Below, piece after piece: positions 25,604 through 34,455 of a stretch of DNA of 64,000 bases. Source of the stretch: Flavobacteriaceae bacterium MAR_2010_188 (GTDB taxonomy: Bacteria > Bacteroidota > Bacteroidia > Flavobacteriales > Flavobacteriaceae). Below the pieces are notes generated by a model. It saw only the letters and a program-made list of their open reading frames with translations, searched no databases and was not told the origin of the DNA. The position numbers were made by a program, and so were the translations under genes. The DNA lies in assembly GCA_900104375.1 (NCBI GenBank), contig LT629302.1, forward strand, positions 2,816,001 to 2,880,000, given 5' to 3'. The first letter of the stretch is position 1. Each line of letters starts with the position of its first letter.

Positions 25604-25611
25604 TATATTTG
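25604..25611 (+). promoter_or_regulatory. -7 element for the matrixin-like gene
   Basis: TATATTTG is a perfect TAnnTTTG match 26 bp before ATG 25638. It lies downstream of an in-frame ATG at 25593, which argues that 25638 is the true start. No TTG is seen at -33. Confidence 0.5.
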
Positions 25612-25637
25612 AGAAAAACATTACACATCACTTTGCT

Positions 25638-27422
25638 ATGAAAAAAATTACTCGCCTATCACTATTTTCATTTCTGCTTTTTTTGAGTTTTACTTCTCAA
25701 GGGCAAATGCTTATGGAAATACCTATAGAAGCACAAGTTTCTAAATCCACCAATATTGTTGAAGCCGAGCTGGTTTCAAAGAAATCTTATTGGAACTCCG
25801 CCCACACTCATATTTACACGGTTAATACCTTAAAGGTTTATAAAGTTTTTAAAGGTGAATCATACGAAGAAATAAATGTGATAACCCAAGGCGGTACTGT
25901 TGGCTTTAAGGCAGAAATAGTTACGCCAAGCGTAAAATTCCGAAAAGGGACGGTGGGTCTATTGATGCTACAGTCCAAAGAGATCAACTTAGACGGGATA
26001 GCTAAGAACAAAACCTTTTTTAATACGTATAGCTCCGTACAAGGATATTACCCTTACGATTTAGATAATAAGTCTGTTTATAATACATTCAGAAGATTTA
26101 ACGACATTGAAACCGAATTCTATCAAAAGATAAAGACTCTAACAAAGAGGGATTATAAAGAAGTCGCTAAGCTTAAAATGCCAGAGAATCCTTCTGATGC
26201 ACAAAAATTATCTTCAACGGCAGATATTATTTCAATCACTCCAACTACCGCCTCTGCTGGGACTGGTATTATTCTAACAATTTCAGGTACAAACTTTGGT
26301 AGCTCTACGGGGACTGTTGGTTTTAAAAATGGTGATGCGGGTGGCAATAATGCATCTGCTATCCCAGTCTATGTAGATGCTTATAGAGATCAAATCATTA
26401 GCTGGACCGATACCCAAATTAGGGTTAAAATACCATCTTTTGCCGGGACTGGGGAAGTAAGGGTTAGAAGTGCTGGTGGTACAAGAACATTTTTTTCTGA
26501 TGTTTTGACTATTCTATATGCACATCTAAATTTCGATTTAGTTAACAGTTCTGGCACTGCGGTAGATGAAGTGGGCGCTCAATTATATAATCAAAATGGA
26601 GAAGGTGGCTACACACTGCATTTGAATTCTGATTTTAATACAAATGCAGACGCAACCGCGGCCTACCGTAGAGCTTTGAATGAATGGGTTTGTGGATCCG
26701 GAGTAAATTTAAAACTAGGTGCTACTACTCCCACCGATGTAGCCGAAAATGACGGTGAGAATGTCGTGACATTTGGAGCAGTTACTGATTTTGAAGATGG
26801 AGTTTTAGCCACGACTTTTACTTATCCCGATTTTTGTACAACTACCGTCGATCCTGGATTTGATGTTTGGGCTGAAGAGATTGATCAAGTGTTCAATGAA
26901 TCCATCAATTGGAATTTCACCGCGGCTAATCCAACAAATGCTCAGGTAGATTTCGAAACTGTTGCGCTTCATGAGTTAGGGCATGCGATTCTTCTAGGCC
27001 ATATTATTGATGTAGGAGCTGTAATGCATTATGCGATTGGATTCGACAGTTTTAATAGAACCCCAGAACCAAATGATATTGTTGGCGCTGAGGCCATGCT
27101 AAATAAAAGTATGAACCAAATTTGCGGTATCGCAACCATGACCGCATCTGCTTGTAGTCTTTCTACAGAGGATTCGATTGCAGATGCGATCGTTATTTAT
27201 CCAAACCCCGCAAACAACTACCTAAATATAAAGAGCAGCAATAGCATATCTCTAAAGACAATCAATATGTACGATATGCTTGGAAGAAACGTACTTTCAA
27301 AATCGAGTGATTTCACGACCGGACTACAAACTTTAAATACTTCGTCCTTAAATGCCGGCATTTATCTGCTTGAAATAAAATCAGCTGATAAATCAGTTAC
27401 CAAGAAAATCATTATCGAATGA
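25638..27422 (+). CDS. Secreted matrixin-like metalloprotease with IPT/TIG domain and T9SS sorting tail
   Basis: A 594-residue exported protein. The ATG at 25638 gives a clean signal peptide (MKKITRLSLFSFLLFLSFTSQGQ). Next comes a domain of about 170 residues, then an IPT/TIG Ig-like domain (ISITPTTASAGTGIILTISG, GTNFGSSTGTVGFKN). The metzincin site HELGHAILLGH is followed by a Met-turn (GAVMHYA). The C-terminal 75 residues are a type A sorting domain for type IX secretion (VIYPNPANNYLNI, YDMLGRNVL, AGIYLLEIKS, KKIIIE). It is therefore likely exported, processed and anchored or released at the surface. The Gly usual at position 8 of HExxHxxGxxH is Leu here. A terminator follows 14 bp after the stop. 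Confidence 0.9.
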   Translation: MKKITRLSLFSFLLFLSFTSQGQMLMEIPIEAQVSKSTNIVEAELVSKKSYWNSAHTHIYTVNTLKVYKVFKGESYEEINVITQGGTVGFKAEIVTPSVKFRKGTVGLLMLQSKEINLDGIAKNKTFFNTYSSVQGYYPYDLDNKSVYNTFRRFNDIETEFYQKIKTLTKRDYKEVAKLKMPENPSDAQKLSSTADIISITPTTASAGTGIILTISGTNFGSSTGTVGFKNGDAGGNNASAIPVYVDAYRDQIISWTDTQIRVKIPSFAGTGEVRVRSAGGTRTFFSDVLTILYAHLNFDLVNSSGTAVDEVGAQLYNQNGEGGYTLHLNSDFNTNADATAAYRRALNEWVCGSGVNLKLGATTPTDVAENDGENVVTFGAVTDFEDGVLATTFTYPDFCTTTVDPGFDVWAEEIDQVFNESINWNFTAANPTNAQVDFETVALHELGHAILLGHIIDVGAVMHYAIGFDSFNRTPEPNDIVGAEAMLNKSMNQICGIATMTASACSLSTEDSIADAIVIYPNPANNYLNIKSSNSISLKTINMYDMLGRNVLSKSSDFTTGLQTLNTSSLNAGIYLLEIKSADKSVTKKIIIE

Positions 27423-27436
27423 TAAATTATCTAGAA

Positions 27437-27460
27437 AGCAGCCATTAGGCTGCTTTTTTT
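27437..27460 (+). terminator. Intrinsic terminator after the matrixin-like gene
   Basis: AGCAGCC / GGCTGCT stem with an ATTA loop, followed by six further T residues, 14 bp after the stop codon. Confidence 0.92.
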
Positions 27461-27533
27461 ATGGATTAGAATAAAGTTGTATGTATTAAAAATTCAATTT
27501 TATACCTTTAATATCTTCAAACTAAATAATTAT

Positions 27534-30377
27534 ATGTCCTTTTCAAAAATTGCCGTTACCGCCCTGTTTCTTTTACCCGCCATTATTAATTCCCAAAACG
27601 CAGCCACTTCGTCGGATGCCGTTACGAAGGGTCTTGAGGTTAAGACAGAAAAACAGAAAAATTCCGTTGTAAAAAATGTTCCTTTTCGCAACATAGGACC
27701 ATCAATCATGAGCGGAAGGGTAGTAGATTTAGATGTAAATCCAGATAATTCGACTGAATTTTACGTTGGTTATGCATCGGGAGGTTTATGGTATACTAAC
27801 AATAATGGAACAACCTTTAAGCCGGTTATCGATAGTACAAACACTCAAAATGTAGGTGAAATTGCAGTTGATTGGAAGAATGGAACGATTTGGGTAGGAA
27901 CTGGTGAAAACAACGCTTCTAGATCTTCTTACGCCGGAATAGGAATTTTAAAATCTACCGATAAAGGGAAATCTTGGCAAAATATGGGCCTTAAAGATTC
28001 GCAGCATATTGGTAAAATCCTGATTAATCCCAATAACCCTGATGAAGTTGTGGTCGGCGTTACTGGTCACTTATACTCCCCCAACAAAGAACGAGGTGTT
28101 TACAAAACTACAGACGGAGGAAAATCCTGGAAACAGACCCTTTTTGTGGATGACATGAGCGGTATCATTGATATGCAGCATTCTCCAAATAATTTTGATG
28201 TGATGTTTGCTTCATCTTGGACAAAAGATAGAAAAGCATGGAATTTCGATGGCAATGGAGAGAATTCTGCCATTTATAAGAGTACGGATGGTGGTGATAA
28301 TTGGACAAAGATTTCTACCCCAGAAAGTGGTTTCCCAACCGGCACAGGGGTAGGGAGAATAGGGTTTGCAGTTTACGATGACAATACCGTTTATGCAATT
28401 CATGATAGCCAGTTTCGTAGAGAAGAGGCTGATGATAAGGCAGAGTCCAGAGGGCTTTCAAAGGAAGACTTTAAAGATATGGATGTGCAAACATTCTTGA
28501 AATTAGAAGATGCTAAACTAGATACGTTTTTGGAAGATAACGGCTTTCAAGATAAATATAAGGCTAAATCAGTAAAGGATATGGTGAAAGGAAACACAGT
28601 TAAACCTGCTGACCTTGCCAAATATTTAGAAGATGCCAATGCCCTATTGTTTGATTCTCCTGTAATCGGAGCCGAAATCTATAAAAGTACAGACGGCGGC
28701 AAGTCTTGGAAAAAAACACATGATGGCTTTTTAGAAGATTTATATTATAGCTATGGTTATTATTTTGGCCACGTGCATGTGTCTCCAGAAAATCCTGATC
28801 ACATTTACACTTACGGGGTGCCGATTTTAAAATCTAAGGATGGAGGCAAAACGTTTGAATCGATAGATGGACCAAATGTACATTCTGACCATCACGCATT
28901 GTGGATCGATCCAAAAAACCCCAACCATCTAATAAATGGAAATGACGGTGGTATTAATATAAGTTATGACGACGGCGAAAATTGGATCAAAAATAACTCT
29001 CCAAGCGTTGGGCAGTTTTATTTTATAAACACGGATAACGAAAAGCCTTATAATGTTTATGGCGGACTACAGGATAATGGCGTTTGGGTAGGGCCTCACA
29101 CCGCTACTGAAAGTGCAAGATGGTACGATAGTGGACAATACCCATGGGAAAGTATAATGGGTGGCGACGGTATGCAGGTACAGATAGATAATCGCGATGC
29201 CAATATTGTTTATACCGGATTTCAATTTGGAAGCTATTACCGATTAAATCGTAAAACCAATGAAAGAACATCTATACAACCAAAACACGAATTAGGTGAG
29301 AATCCATATCGTTTCAATTGGCAGTCCCCTATTCTTTTGTCTCCCCACAATCAAGATATCGTCTATTTTGGAGCAAATAAACTATTTAGGTCTCTAGACA
29401 AAGGCGATAATTGGAATGCTATAAGTGAGGATTTGACCAAAGGAGGTAAAAAAGGAAATGTTGCTTACGGAACATTAACTACCATAAGCGAGAGTCCGTT
29501 TCAGTTTGGTCTTATCTATACTGGTTCCGATGATGGGAATATAAATGTTACGATGGATGGGGGTGCAAGCTGGAAAAATGTTTCAACTAAATTACCAGCT
29601 GAACTTTGGGTATCTAGAGTAGTCGCTTCGGCACATAAAAAAGAAAGAGTTTATGCTTCATTAAATGGTTATCGTTCTGATGATTTTAGGGTTTACTTAT
29701 ATAAGAGTGAAGACTTCGGAAATACTTGGACGTCAATTAGCGATGACATCCCAATGTCTCCAGTGAATGTTATCACTGAAGATCCAGCTAACGAAAATAT
29801 TCTATATGTTGGGACTGACAATGGTGCGTATGTTTCATTTAATATGGGAAATAGTTGGGAAGCTTTTTCTAGTGGTCTGCCGAGCGTTGCGGTGCACGAC
29901 ATTAAAGTTCAGGCAGGACAGAAAGACCTTTTATTAGGTACCCACGGCAGAAGTATTTATATCGCAGATATTGAAGCGCTTCAAGGAATGAATGAATCTA
30001 AAATGAATGAAGACCTGGTAGTATTTAATGTTGATGATGTTAGAGGTTCTTCTAGATGGGGCTCTAAATGGGGAGAATGGTATGATTCCTTTGAGCCATC
30101 GATCAACATTGGTTATTATTCAAAGAATTCAGGTAAAAAGAAAATTCAGATAAAATCGGATAAAGGAACTATCTTAAAAGAAATCGATGCCGATGCTGCA
30201 AAAGGTTTCAATTATATAGATTATGACCTTTCAATTTCAGAGGATTCTCAAAAGAAACTGATGAAAGAAAATCCATCAATCGAGATAAAAAAGGCAGATA
30301 ATAAGAAATATTATCTTCCAAAAGGAACTTATACCATTGCAATAGCAGGGAAGGAAACCAAGTTCGAAATCAAATAG
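27534..30377 (+). CDS. Secreted BNR/VPS10-type beta-propeller protein
   Basis: A 947-residue exported protein. The start at 27534 gives a signal peptide (MSFSKIAVTALFLLPAIINSQ); the longer frame from 27477 would hide it. It contains many BNR/Asp-box-like repeats of sortilin/VPS10 and sialidase propellers (STDKGKSWQNM, TTDGGKSWKQT, STDGGDNWTK, SKDGGKTFES, SLDKGDNWNA, TMDGGASWKN, SEDFGNTWTS), probably two propellers, with a small C-terminal beta domain (YYLPKGTYTIAIAGKETKFEI). A charged insert at about residues 290-360 (KAESRGLSKEDFKDMDVQTF) interrupts the first. Similar proteins are annotated as glycosyl hydrolases, but I see no catalytic residues to support that. No type IX tail is present. 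Confidence 0.88.
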   Translation: MSFSKIAVTALFLLPAIINSQNAATSSDAVTKGLEVKTEKQKNSVVKNVPFRNIGPSIMSGRVVDLDVNPDNSTEFYVGYASGGLWYTNNNGTTFKPVIDSTNTQNVGEIAVDWKNGTIWVGTGENNASRSSYAGIGILKSTDKGKSWQNMGLKDSQHIGKILINPNNPDEVVVGVTGHLYSPNKERGVYKTTDGGKSWKQTLFVDDMSGIIDMQHSPNNFDVMFASSWTKDRKAWNFDGNGENSAIYKSTDGGDNWTKISTPESGFPTGTGVGRIGFAVYDDNTVYAIHDSQFRREEADDKAESRGLSKEDFKDMDVQTFLKLEDAKLDTFLEDNGFQDKYKAKSVKDMVKGNTVKPADLAKYLEDANALLFDSPVIGAEIYKSTDGGKSWKKTHDGFLEDLYYSYGYYFGHVHVSPENPDHIYTYGVPILKSKDGGKTFESIDGPNVHSDHHALWIDPKNPNHLINGNDGGINISYDDGENWIKNNSPSVGQFYFINTDNEKPYNVYGGLQDNGVWVGPHTATESARWYDSGQYPWESIMGGDGMQVQIDNRDANIVYTGFQFGSYYRLNRKTNERTSIQPKHELGENPYRFNWQSPILLSPHNQDIVYFGANKLFRSLDKGDNWNAISEDLTKGGKKGNVAYGTLTTISESPFQFGLIYTGSDDGNINVTMDGGASWKNVSTKLPAELWVSRVVASAHKKERVYASLNGYRSDDFRVYLYKSEDFGNTWTSISDDIPMSPVNVITEDPANENILYVGTDNGAYVSFNMGNSWEAFSSGLPSVAVHDIKVQAGQKDLLLGTHGRSIYIADIEALQGMNESKMNEDLVVFNVDDVRGSSRWGSKWGEWYDSFEPSINIGYYSKNSGKKKIQIKSDKGTILKEIDADAAKGFNYIDYDLSISEDSQKKLMKENPSIEIKKADNKKYYLPKGTYTIAIAGKETKFEIK

Positions 30378-30438
30378 CGCATAATTAGCAATAAATACCA
30401 ATATTGAAAATTTCAATGATGTATTTGTACCATATCTT

Positions 30439-30469
30439 TTGTCTATAAAACCTCTGAGGCGTACCTTTG
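30439..30469 (+). promoter_or_regulatory. sdh operon promoter
   Basis: TTG (30439-30441), 20 bp, TACCTTTG (30462-30469). It matches the Bacteroidota consensus well and lies 26 bp before the sdhC ATG. Confidence 0.7.
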
Positions 30470-30495
30470 TACCCTATTAAAATCAACTTCGACAT

Positions 30496-31173
30496 ATGAG
30501 CGGAATTTTTAATTCTACAATTGGCAGAAAGTTTGCCATGGCGCTTTCGGCCATCTTCCTTATGATATTTTTATTGCAGCATTTTGTAATAAATTTTACC
30601 TCGGTTTTTGGACCAGATACCTTTAATGCAACCTCCCACTTTATGGGAACTTTTTGGGCGGTACAATATACATTGCAGCCAATTCTTATTGCTGGTGTTA
30701 TTTTTCACTTTGTGATGGGCTTTATACTGGAGATAAGAAATAACAACGCTAGAAGAAAAAACTACGTTAAATACAGAGGAGAAGCAAATTCATCTTGGAT
30801 GAGCCGAAACATGATCTGGACGGGGCTTACCATCCTGGCCTTTCTTGGACTACATATTTACGATTTTTGGCTTCCAGAGATTACCACTAAGTACTTTGAT
30901 GGTGATCTGAGTGGTTTGGCCGCGGACGGCGTCACTTTCAGATATTATGAGGAGATGCACCATAAATTTGCGGATTTATGGAGGGTTATAATTTACTGTG
31001 TTTCGTTTATATTTCTATCCCTTCATTTATTGCACGGTTTCAACTCTGCATTTCAATCGATAGGAGCTTATAATATCTACAGAAAATCAATGATGGGTAT
31101 CGGAAAAGCCTACGCCATCATTATCCCGGCAGGATTTATTTTTATCGCACTTTTCCATTACTTTAATCAATAA
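30496..31173 (+). CDS. sdhC: Succinate dehydrogenase cytochrome b subunit SdhC
   Basis: A 225-residue di-haem cytochrome b558-type membrane anchor of succinate:quinone oxidoreductase. It has five hydrophobic segments (for example FAMALSAIFLMIFLLQHFVIN, IFHFVMGFILEI, MIWTGLTILAFLGLHIYDFW, VIIYCVSFIFLSLHLLHGF, YAIIIPAGFIFIALFHYF). Haem-ligand histidines are in LLQHF, AGVIFHFVMGF, LGLHIYDF and SLHLLHGFNSAFQS. It passes electrons between SdhB and menaquinone. It is the first gene of sdhCA(x)B, with a consensus promoter upstream and sdhA three bases downstream. Confidence 0.95.
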   Translation: MSGIFNSTIGRKFAMALSAIFLMIFLLQHFVINFTSVFGPDTFNATSHFMGTFWAVQYTLQPILIAGVIFHFVMGFILEIRNNNARRKNYVKYRGEANSSWMSRNMIWTGLTILAFLGLHIYDFWLPEITTKYFDGDLSGLAADGVTFRYYEEMHHKFADLWRVIIYCVSFIFLSLHLLHGFNSAFQSIGAYNIYRKSMMGIGKAYAIIIPAGFIFIALFHYFNQ

Positions 31174-31176
31174 AAT

Positions 31177-33174
31177 ATGGCATTAGATTCTAAAATACCT
31201 AAAGGTCCATTAGCAGAAAAGTGGACAAATCATAAAAACAAAATCAATCTTGTTAATCCGGCCAACAAAAGGCTAATAGATATTATCGTTATTGGTACTG
31301 GCCTTGCAGGAGGTTCTGCAGCTGCAACTTTAGCGGAGCTGGGATATAATGTAAAAGCTTTTTGTTATCAGGATTCACCAAGAAGAGCTCACTCAATTGC
31401 TGCTCAAGGTGGAATTAATGCTGCCAAGAACTATCAAGGTGATGGAGATTCAACGTATAGATTATTTTACGATACCGTAAAAGGTGGCGATTACCGATCA
31501 CGTGAATCCAATGTTTATAGATTGGCAGAAGTTTCAACAAATATTATAGATCAATGCGTAGCACAAGGAGTTCCATTTGCTCGTGACTATGGTGGATATT
31601 TAGATAACCGTTCTTTTGGTGGTGTACTTGTATCTAGAACCTTTTACGCTAAAGGTCAAACTGGTCAGCAATTACTTTTGGGCGCTTACTCTGCAATGAA
31701 CCGGCAGATTGCTCGAGGTAAGATTACGATGTACAATCGGCACGAAATGCTAGATGTAGTTGTGGTTGATAGTAAGGCGAGAGGAGTAATTGTCCGTGAT
31801 TTAGTATCAGGAAAAATTGAAAGACATTCGGGACACGCCGTTGTACTTGGTTCTGGAGGTTACGGGAATGTATTTTACCTTTCTACAAATGCAATGGGAT
31901 CAAATGTAACTGCTGCATGGAAAGCTCACAAAAGAGGTGCTTACTTTGCTAATCCTTGTTATACCCAAATCCATCCAACCTGTATCCCGGTTTCGGGAGA
32001 ACATCAATCTAAACTGACCTTAATGTCAGAGTCGCTTAGAAATGATGGTCGTATTTGGGTACCAAAAAATTTAGAAGATGTAAAAGCAATCCGCGAAGGA
32101 AAATTAAAACCTACGGAGCTTTCAGAAGATAAAAGAGATTATTACTTAGAGAGAAGATATCCTGCTTTTGGAAATCTAGTACCTAGGGATGTTGCTTCCA
32201 GAGCAGCAAAAGAAAGATGTGATGAAGGTTATGGTGTAAACAAGACCGGCGAAGCGGTTTATTTAGATTTCGCCTCCGCCATAAAACGTTACGGTAAAGA
32301 GCAAGCTCACGTAAAAGGTTTGGATGAAAATGACGAAGCTTTAATTCAAAAATTAGGAAAAGAAGTCATTCAAAATAAATATGGCAATCTATTTCAGATG
32401 TACGAGAAAATCGTAGATCAGAATCCTTATGAAACACCAATGATGATTTATCCAGCCGTTCATTACACGATGGGTGGTCTTTGGGTAGATTACAATTTAA
32501 TGACCAATGTAAAAGGTTTATACTGTATCGGCGAAGCCAATTTCTCTGATCACGGCGCAAACAGATTGGGTGCTTCGGCTCTAATGCAAGGATTGGCTGA
32601 TGGTTATTTTGTTCTACCTTATACTATCGGCGATTATCTTTCTAGCGATATCCGTACCGGCAAAATTTCTACTGAAACCAAGGAATTTGATGAAGCTGAA
32701 AAAAATGTACGAGACAACATCAACCATTTGGTGAATAATAATGGAACTCATTCCGTAGACCATTTCCACAAACGATTAGGTAAGATTATGTGGGATAAAT
32801 GTGGAATGGCAAGAAATGCTGAAGGATTAAGAAGTGCCATTGGAGAAATTTCAGCCTTAAGAAAAGAGTTCTGGAAAGATGTAAAGATCCCAGGAACTGC
32901 CGACGAATATAATGAAGAATTAGCAAAAGCTACCAGGGTTGCAGATTTCTTAGAGCTCGGAGAACTTTTTGCAAAAGATGCTTTGGCGAGAGAAGAATCT
33001 GCCGGCGGTCACTTTAGGGAAGAATATCAAACTGAAGATGGAGAAGCGTTAAGAAGACCAGAATTTCAGTATGTAGCCGCCTGGGAATACACAGGAGAAC
33101 CAAGCGACGCCATTTTACATGTCGAGAATTTAGAATATGAAAATATTGAGGTAAAAGAGCGGAGTTATAAATAG
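31177..33174 (+). CDS. sdhA: Succinate dehydrogenase flavoprotein SdhA
   Basis: The 665-residue FAD subunit that oxidises succinate to fumarate in the TCA cycle. The FAD-binding fold opens with [24 protein letters not shown] (about residues 36-60). The covalent-flavin motif [11 protein letters not shown] contains the conserved His just before it ([11 protein letters not shown]). Active-site segments include HPTCIP, the RDVASRA loop and [10 protein letters not shown], with [15 protein letters not shown] near residue 465. Length fits the long Bacteroidota/epsilon type. The next gene is a four-helix-bundle cassette, not sdhB, which is unusual. Confidence 0.97.
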   Translation: MALDSKIPKGPLAEKWTNHKNKINLVNPANKRLIDIIVIGTGLAGGSAAATLAELGYNVKAFCYQDSPRRAHSIAAQGGINAAKNYQGDGDSTYRLFYDTVKGGDYRSRESNVYRLAEVSTNIIDQCVAQGVPFARDYGGYLDNRSFGGVLVSRTFYAKGQTGQQLLLGAYSAMNRQIARGKITMYNRHEMLDVVVVDSKARGVIVRDLVSGKIERHSGHAVVLGSGGYGNVFYLSTNAMGSNVTAAWKAHKRGAYFANPCYTQIHPTCIPVSGEHQSKLTLMSESLRNDGRIWVPKNLEDVKAIREGKLKPTELSEDKRDYYLERRYPAFGNLVPRDVASRAAKERCDEGYGVNKTGEAVYLDFASAIKRYGKEQAHVKGLDENDEALIQKLGKEVIQNKYGNLFQMYEKIVDQNPYETPMMIYPAVHYTMGGLWVDYNLMTNVKGLYCIGEANFSDHGANRLGASALMQGLADGYFVLPYTIGDYLSSDIRTGKISTETKEFDEAEKNVRDNINHLVNNNGTHSVDHFHKRLGKIMWDKCGMARNAEGLRSAIGEISALRKEFWKDVKIPGTADEYNEELAKATRVADFLELGELFAKDALAREESAGGHFREEYQTEDGEALRRPEFQYVAAWEYTGEPSDAILHVENLEYENIEVKERSYK

Positions 33175-33181
33175 TGAACCC

Positions 33182-33207
33182 GTTATTCGTTAAAAGTTGA
33201 TAGTTAA
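33182..33207 (+). repeat. Left inverted repeat of the four-helix-bundle cassette
   Basis: This 26-base stretch, 8 bp after the sdhA stop, matches the reverse complement of 33581-33606 at 21 of 26 positions, including runs GTTATT, GTTAA and ATAGTTA. The two repeats bracket the gene at 33213-33584. Confidence 0.75.
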
Positions 33208-33212
33208 TTGGA

Positions 33213-33584
33213 TTGAGTGAAATTAAAACATTTGAGGATTTGCAGTGTTGGATTAAATCCCGGGAGCTGCGTTTATTGATTTCTGATTTTATTAAATCTT
33301 TGCCAGAAGAAGAGAAATTCGATTTAATTTCCCAAATGAGAAGAGCTGCAAGATCAATAACTCACAATATTGCAGAAGGTTATGGAAGATATCATTTCAA
33401 AGAAAATGCTCAATTCTGTAGGATTTCTAGGGGCTCACTATACGAACTTCTTGACCAAACAATTACGGCCAGTGATGAGGGATATATGGATGAAAAGAGG
33501 TATAAACAAATTAGAGAATCTATTTTCGATTGTGTAAGGTTGCTAAATGGATATATAAATTATCTTACAAAGAGTGCCAAATAA
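33213..33584 (+). CDS. Four-helix-bundle protein of the 23S rRNA intervening-sequence (IVP/S23) family
   Basis: A 123-residue helical protein of the family first seen as open frames inside 23S rRNA intervening sequences. Typical segments are FEDLQCWIKSRELRLLI, LISQMRRAARSITHNIAEGYGRY (the family signature) and FCRISRGSLYELLDQTITASDEGY. The start appears to be TTG at 33213 (MSEIKTFEDL), as no upstream or early in-frame ATG exists. It lies between sdhA and sdhB in the same direction and is enclosed by 26-bp imperfect inverted repeats, the right one overlapping its stop codon. The function is unknown; the repeats and odd position suggest a mobile or formerly mobile cassette. Its message must be part of the sdh transcript. 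Confidence 0.9.
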   Translation: MSEIKTFEDLQCWIKSRELRLLISDFIKSLPEEEKFDLISQMRRAARSITHNIAEGYGRYHFKENAQFCRISRGSLYELLDQTITASDEGYMDEKRYKQIRESIFDCVRLLNGYINYLTKSAK

Positions 33585-33606
33585 CTATTAACAGTTAACT
33601 AATAAC
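33581..33606 (-). repeat. Right inverted repeat of the four-helix-bundle cassette
   Basis: Partner of 33182-33207 in opposite orientation (21 of 26 identical). It begins in the last codons of the cassette gene and ends 13 bp before the sdhB ATG. In RNA the pair could form a long stem enclosing the whole cassette, as in rRNA intervening sequences. Confidence 0.75.
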
Positions 33607-33619
33607 TTTAAGTGAAGAT

Positions 33620-34378
33620 ATGAACTTAAACTTAAAAATATGGAGGCAGAAAGGTGCCAAGGACAAAGGTAAAATCGTTGATTATAAACTCGATGATGTT
33701 TCACCGGATATGTCTTTCTTGGAAATGCTCGATGTCCTAAATAATGATTTGATCAATAAGGGTGAAGAGCCCGTGGCGTTTGATCATGATTGCCGAGAAG
33801 GCATCTGTGGTTCTTGCTCATTGTATATCAATGGACGACCTCACGGTCCGGACAGATTTATTACGACCTGCCAACTGCATATGAGAAGCTTTAAAGACGG
33901 GGACACAATCGTCATAGAACCTTTTAGGTCCGCTGGTTTCCCGGTTATAAAAGATTTGATTATCGATAGGAGTTCGTTTGACAGGATTCAGCAATCTGGT
34001 GGATATATATCTATAAACACTTCAGGAAACACGATTGATGCAAATGCAATCCCAATTAACAAACATGATGCTGACAATGCATTTGATGCTGCCACCTGCA
34101 TTGGGTGCGGCGCCTGTGTAGCTGCGTGCAAAAATGCATCAGCGATGCTTTTTGTTGGAGCAAAAGTTTCACAGTTTGCTTTATTACCTCAAGGAGAAGT
34201 TGAAGCCACAGACCGTGTACTAAGCATGGTGAAGCAGATGGATGAAGAAGGATTTGGAAACTGTAGCAATACAGGAGCGTGCGAAATTGAATGCCCTAAA
34301 GGAATTTCACTAGAAAATATCGCTAGGATGAATAGAGAATATTTGTCGGCTACAGCAAAAGCAACCTTAAAGCCATAG
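33620..34378 (+). CDS. sdhB: Succinate dehydrogenase iron-sulfur subunit SdhB
   Basis: A 252-residue electron-transfer subunit with three Fe-S centres. The [2Fe-2S] motif is [17 protein letters not shown] with a later Cys in TTCQLH. The [4Fe-4S] motif is [13 protein letters not shown]. The third centre uses [17 protein letters not shown]. It links SdhA to the haem subunit SdhC. It is separated from sdhA by the inverted-repeat-flanked cassette but remains in operon orientation and has a clear terminator 23 bp downstream. Confidence 0.97.
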   Translation: MNLNLKIWRQKGAKDKGKIVDYKLDDVSPDMSFLEMLDVLNNDLINKGEEPVAFDHDCREGICGSCSLYINGRPHGPDRFITTCQLHMRSFKDGDTIVIEPFRSAGFPVIKDLIIDRSSFDRIQQSGGYISINTSGNTIDANAIPINKHDADNAFDAATCIGCGACVAACKNASAMLFVGAKVSQFALLPQGEVEATDRVLSMVKQMDEEGFGNCSNTGACEIECPKGISLENIARMNREYLSATAKATLKP

Positions 34379-34400
34379 TGCTTTATCACATAGAATTATT

Positions 34401-34430
34401 AAAATCCTGAGCCAACGCTCAGGATTTTTG
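34401..34430 (+). terminator. Terminator of the sdh operon
   Basis: ATCCTGAGC / GCTCAGGAT stem with a CAAC loop, followed by a T run, 23 bp after the sdhB stop. Confidence 0.93.
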
Positions 34431-34455
34431 TTTCTTTACACTTTCAATCTAAGAG

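Noticed and set aside
33213-33584. The four-helix-bundle gene as evidence of an rRNA operon or intervening sequence here.
   Set aside because: Flanks are sdhA and sdhB with no rRNA sequence; only the protein family is shared.
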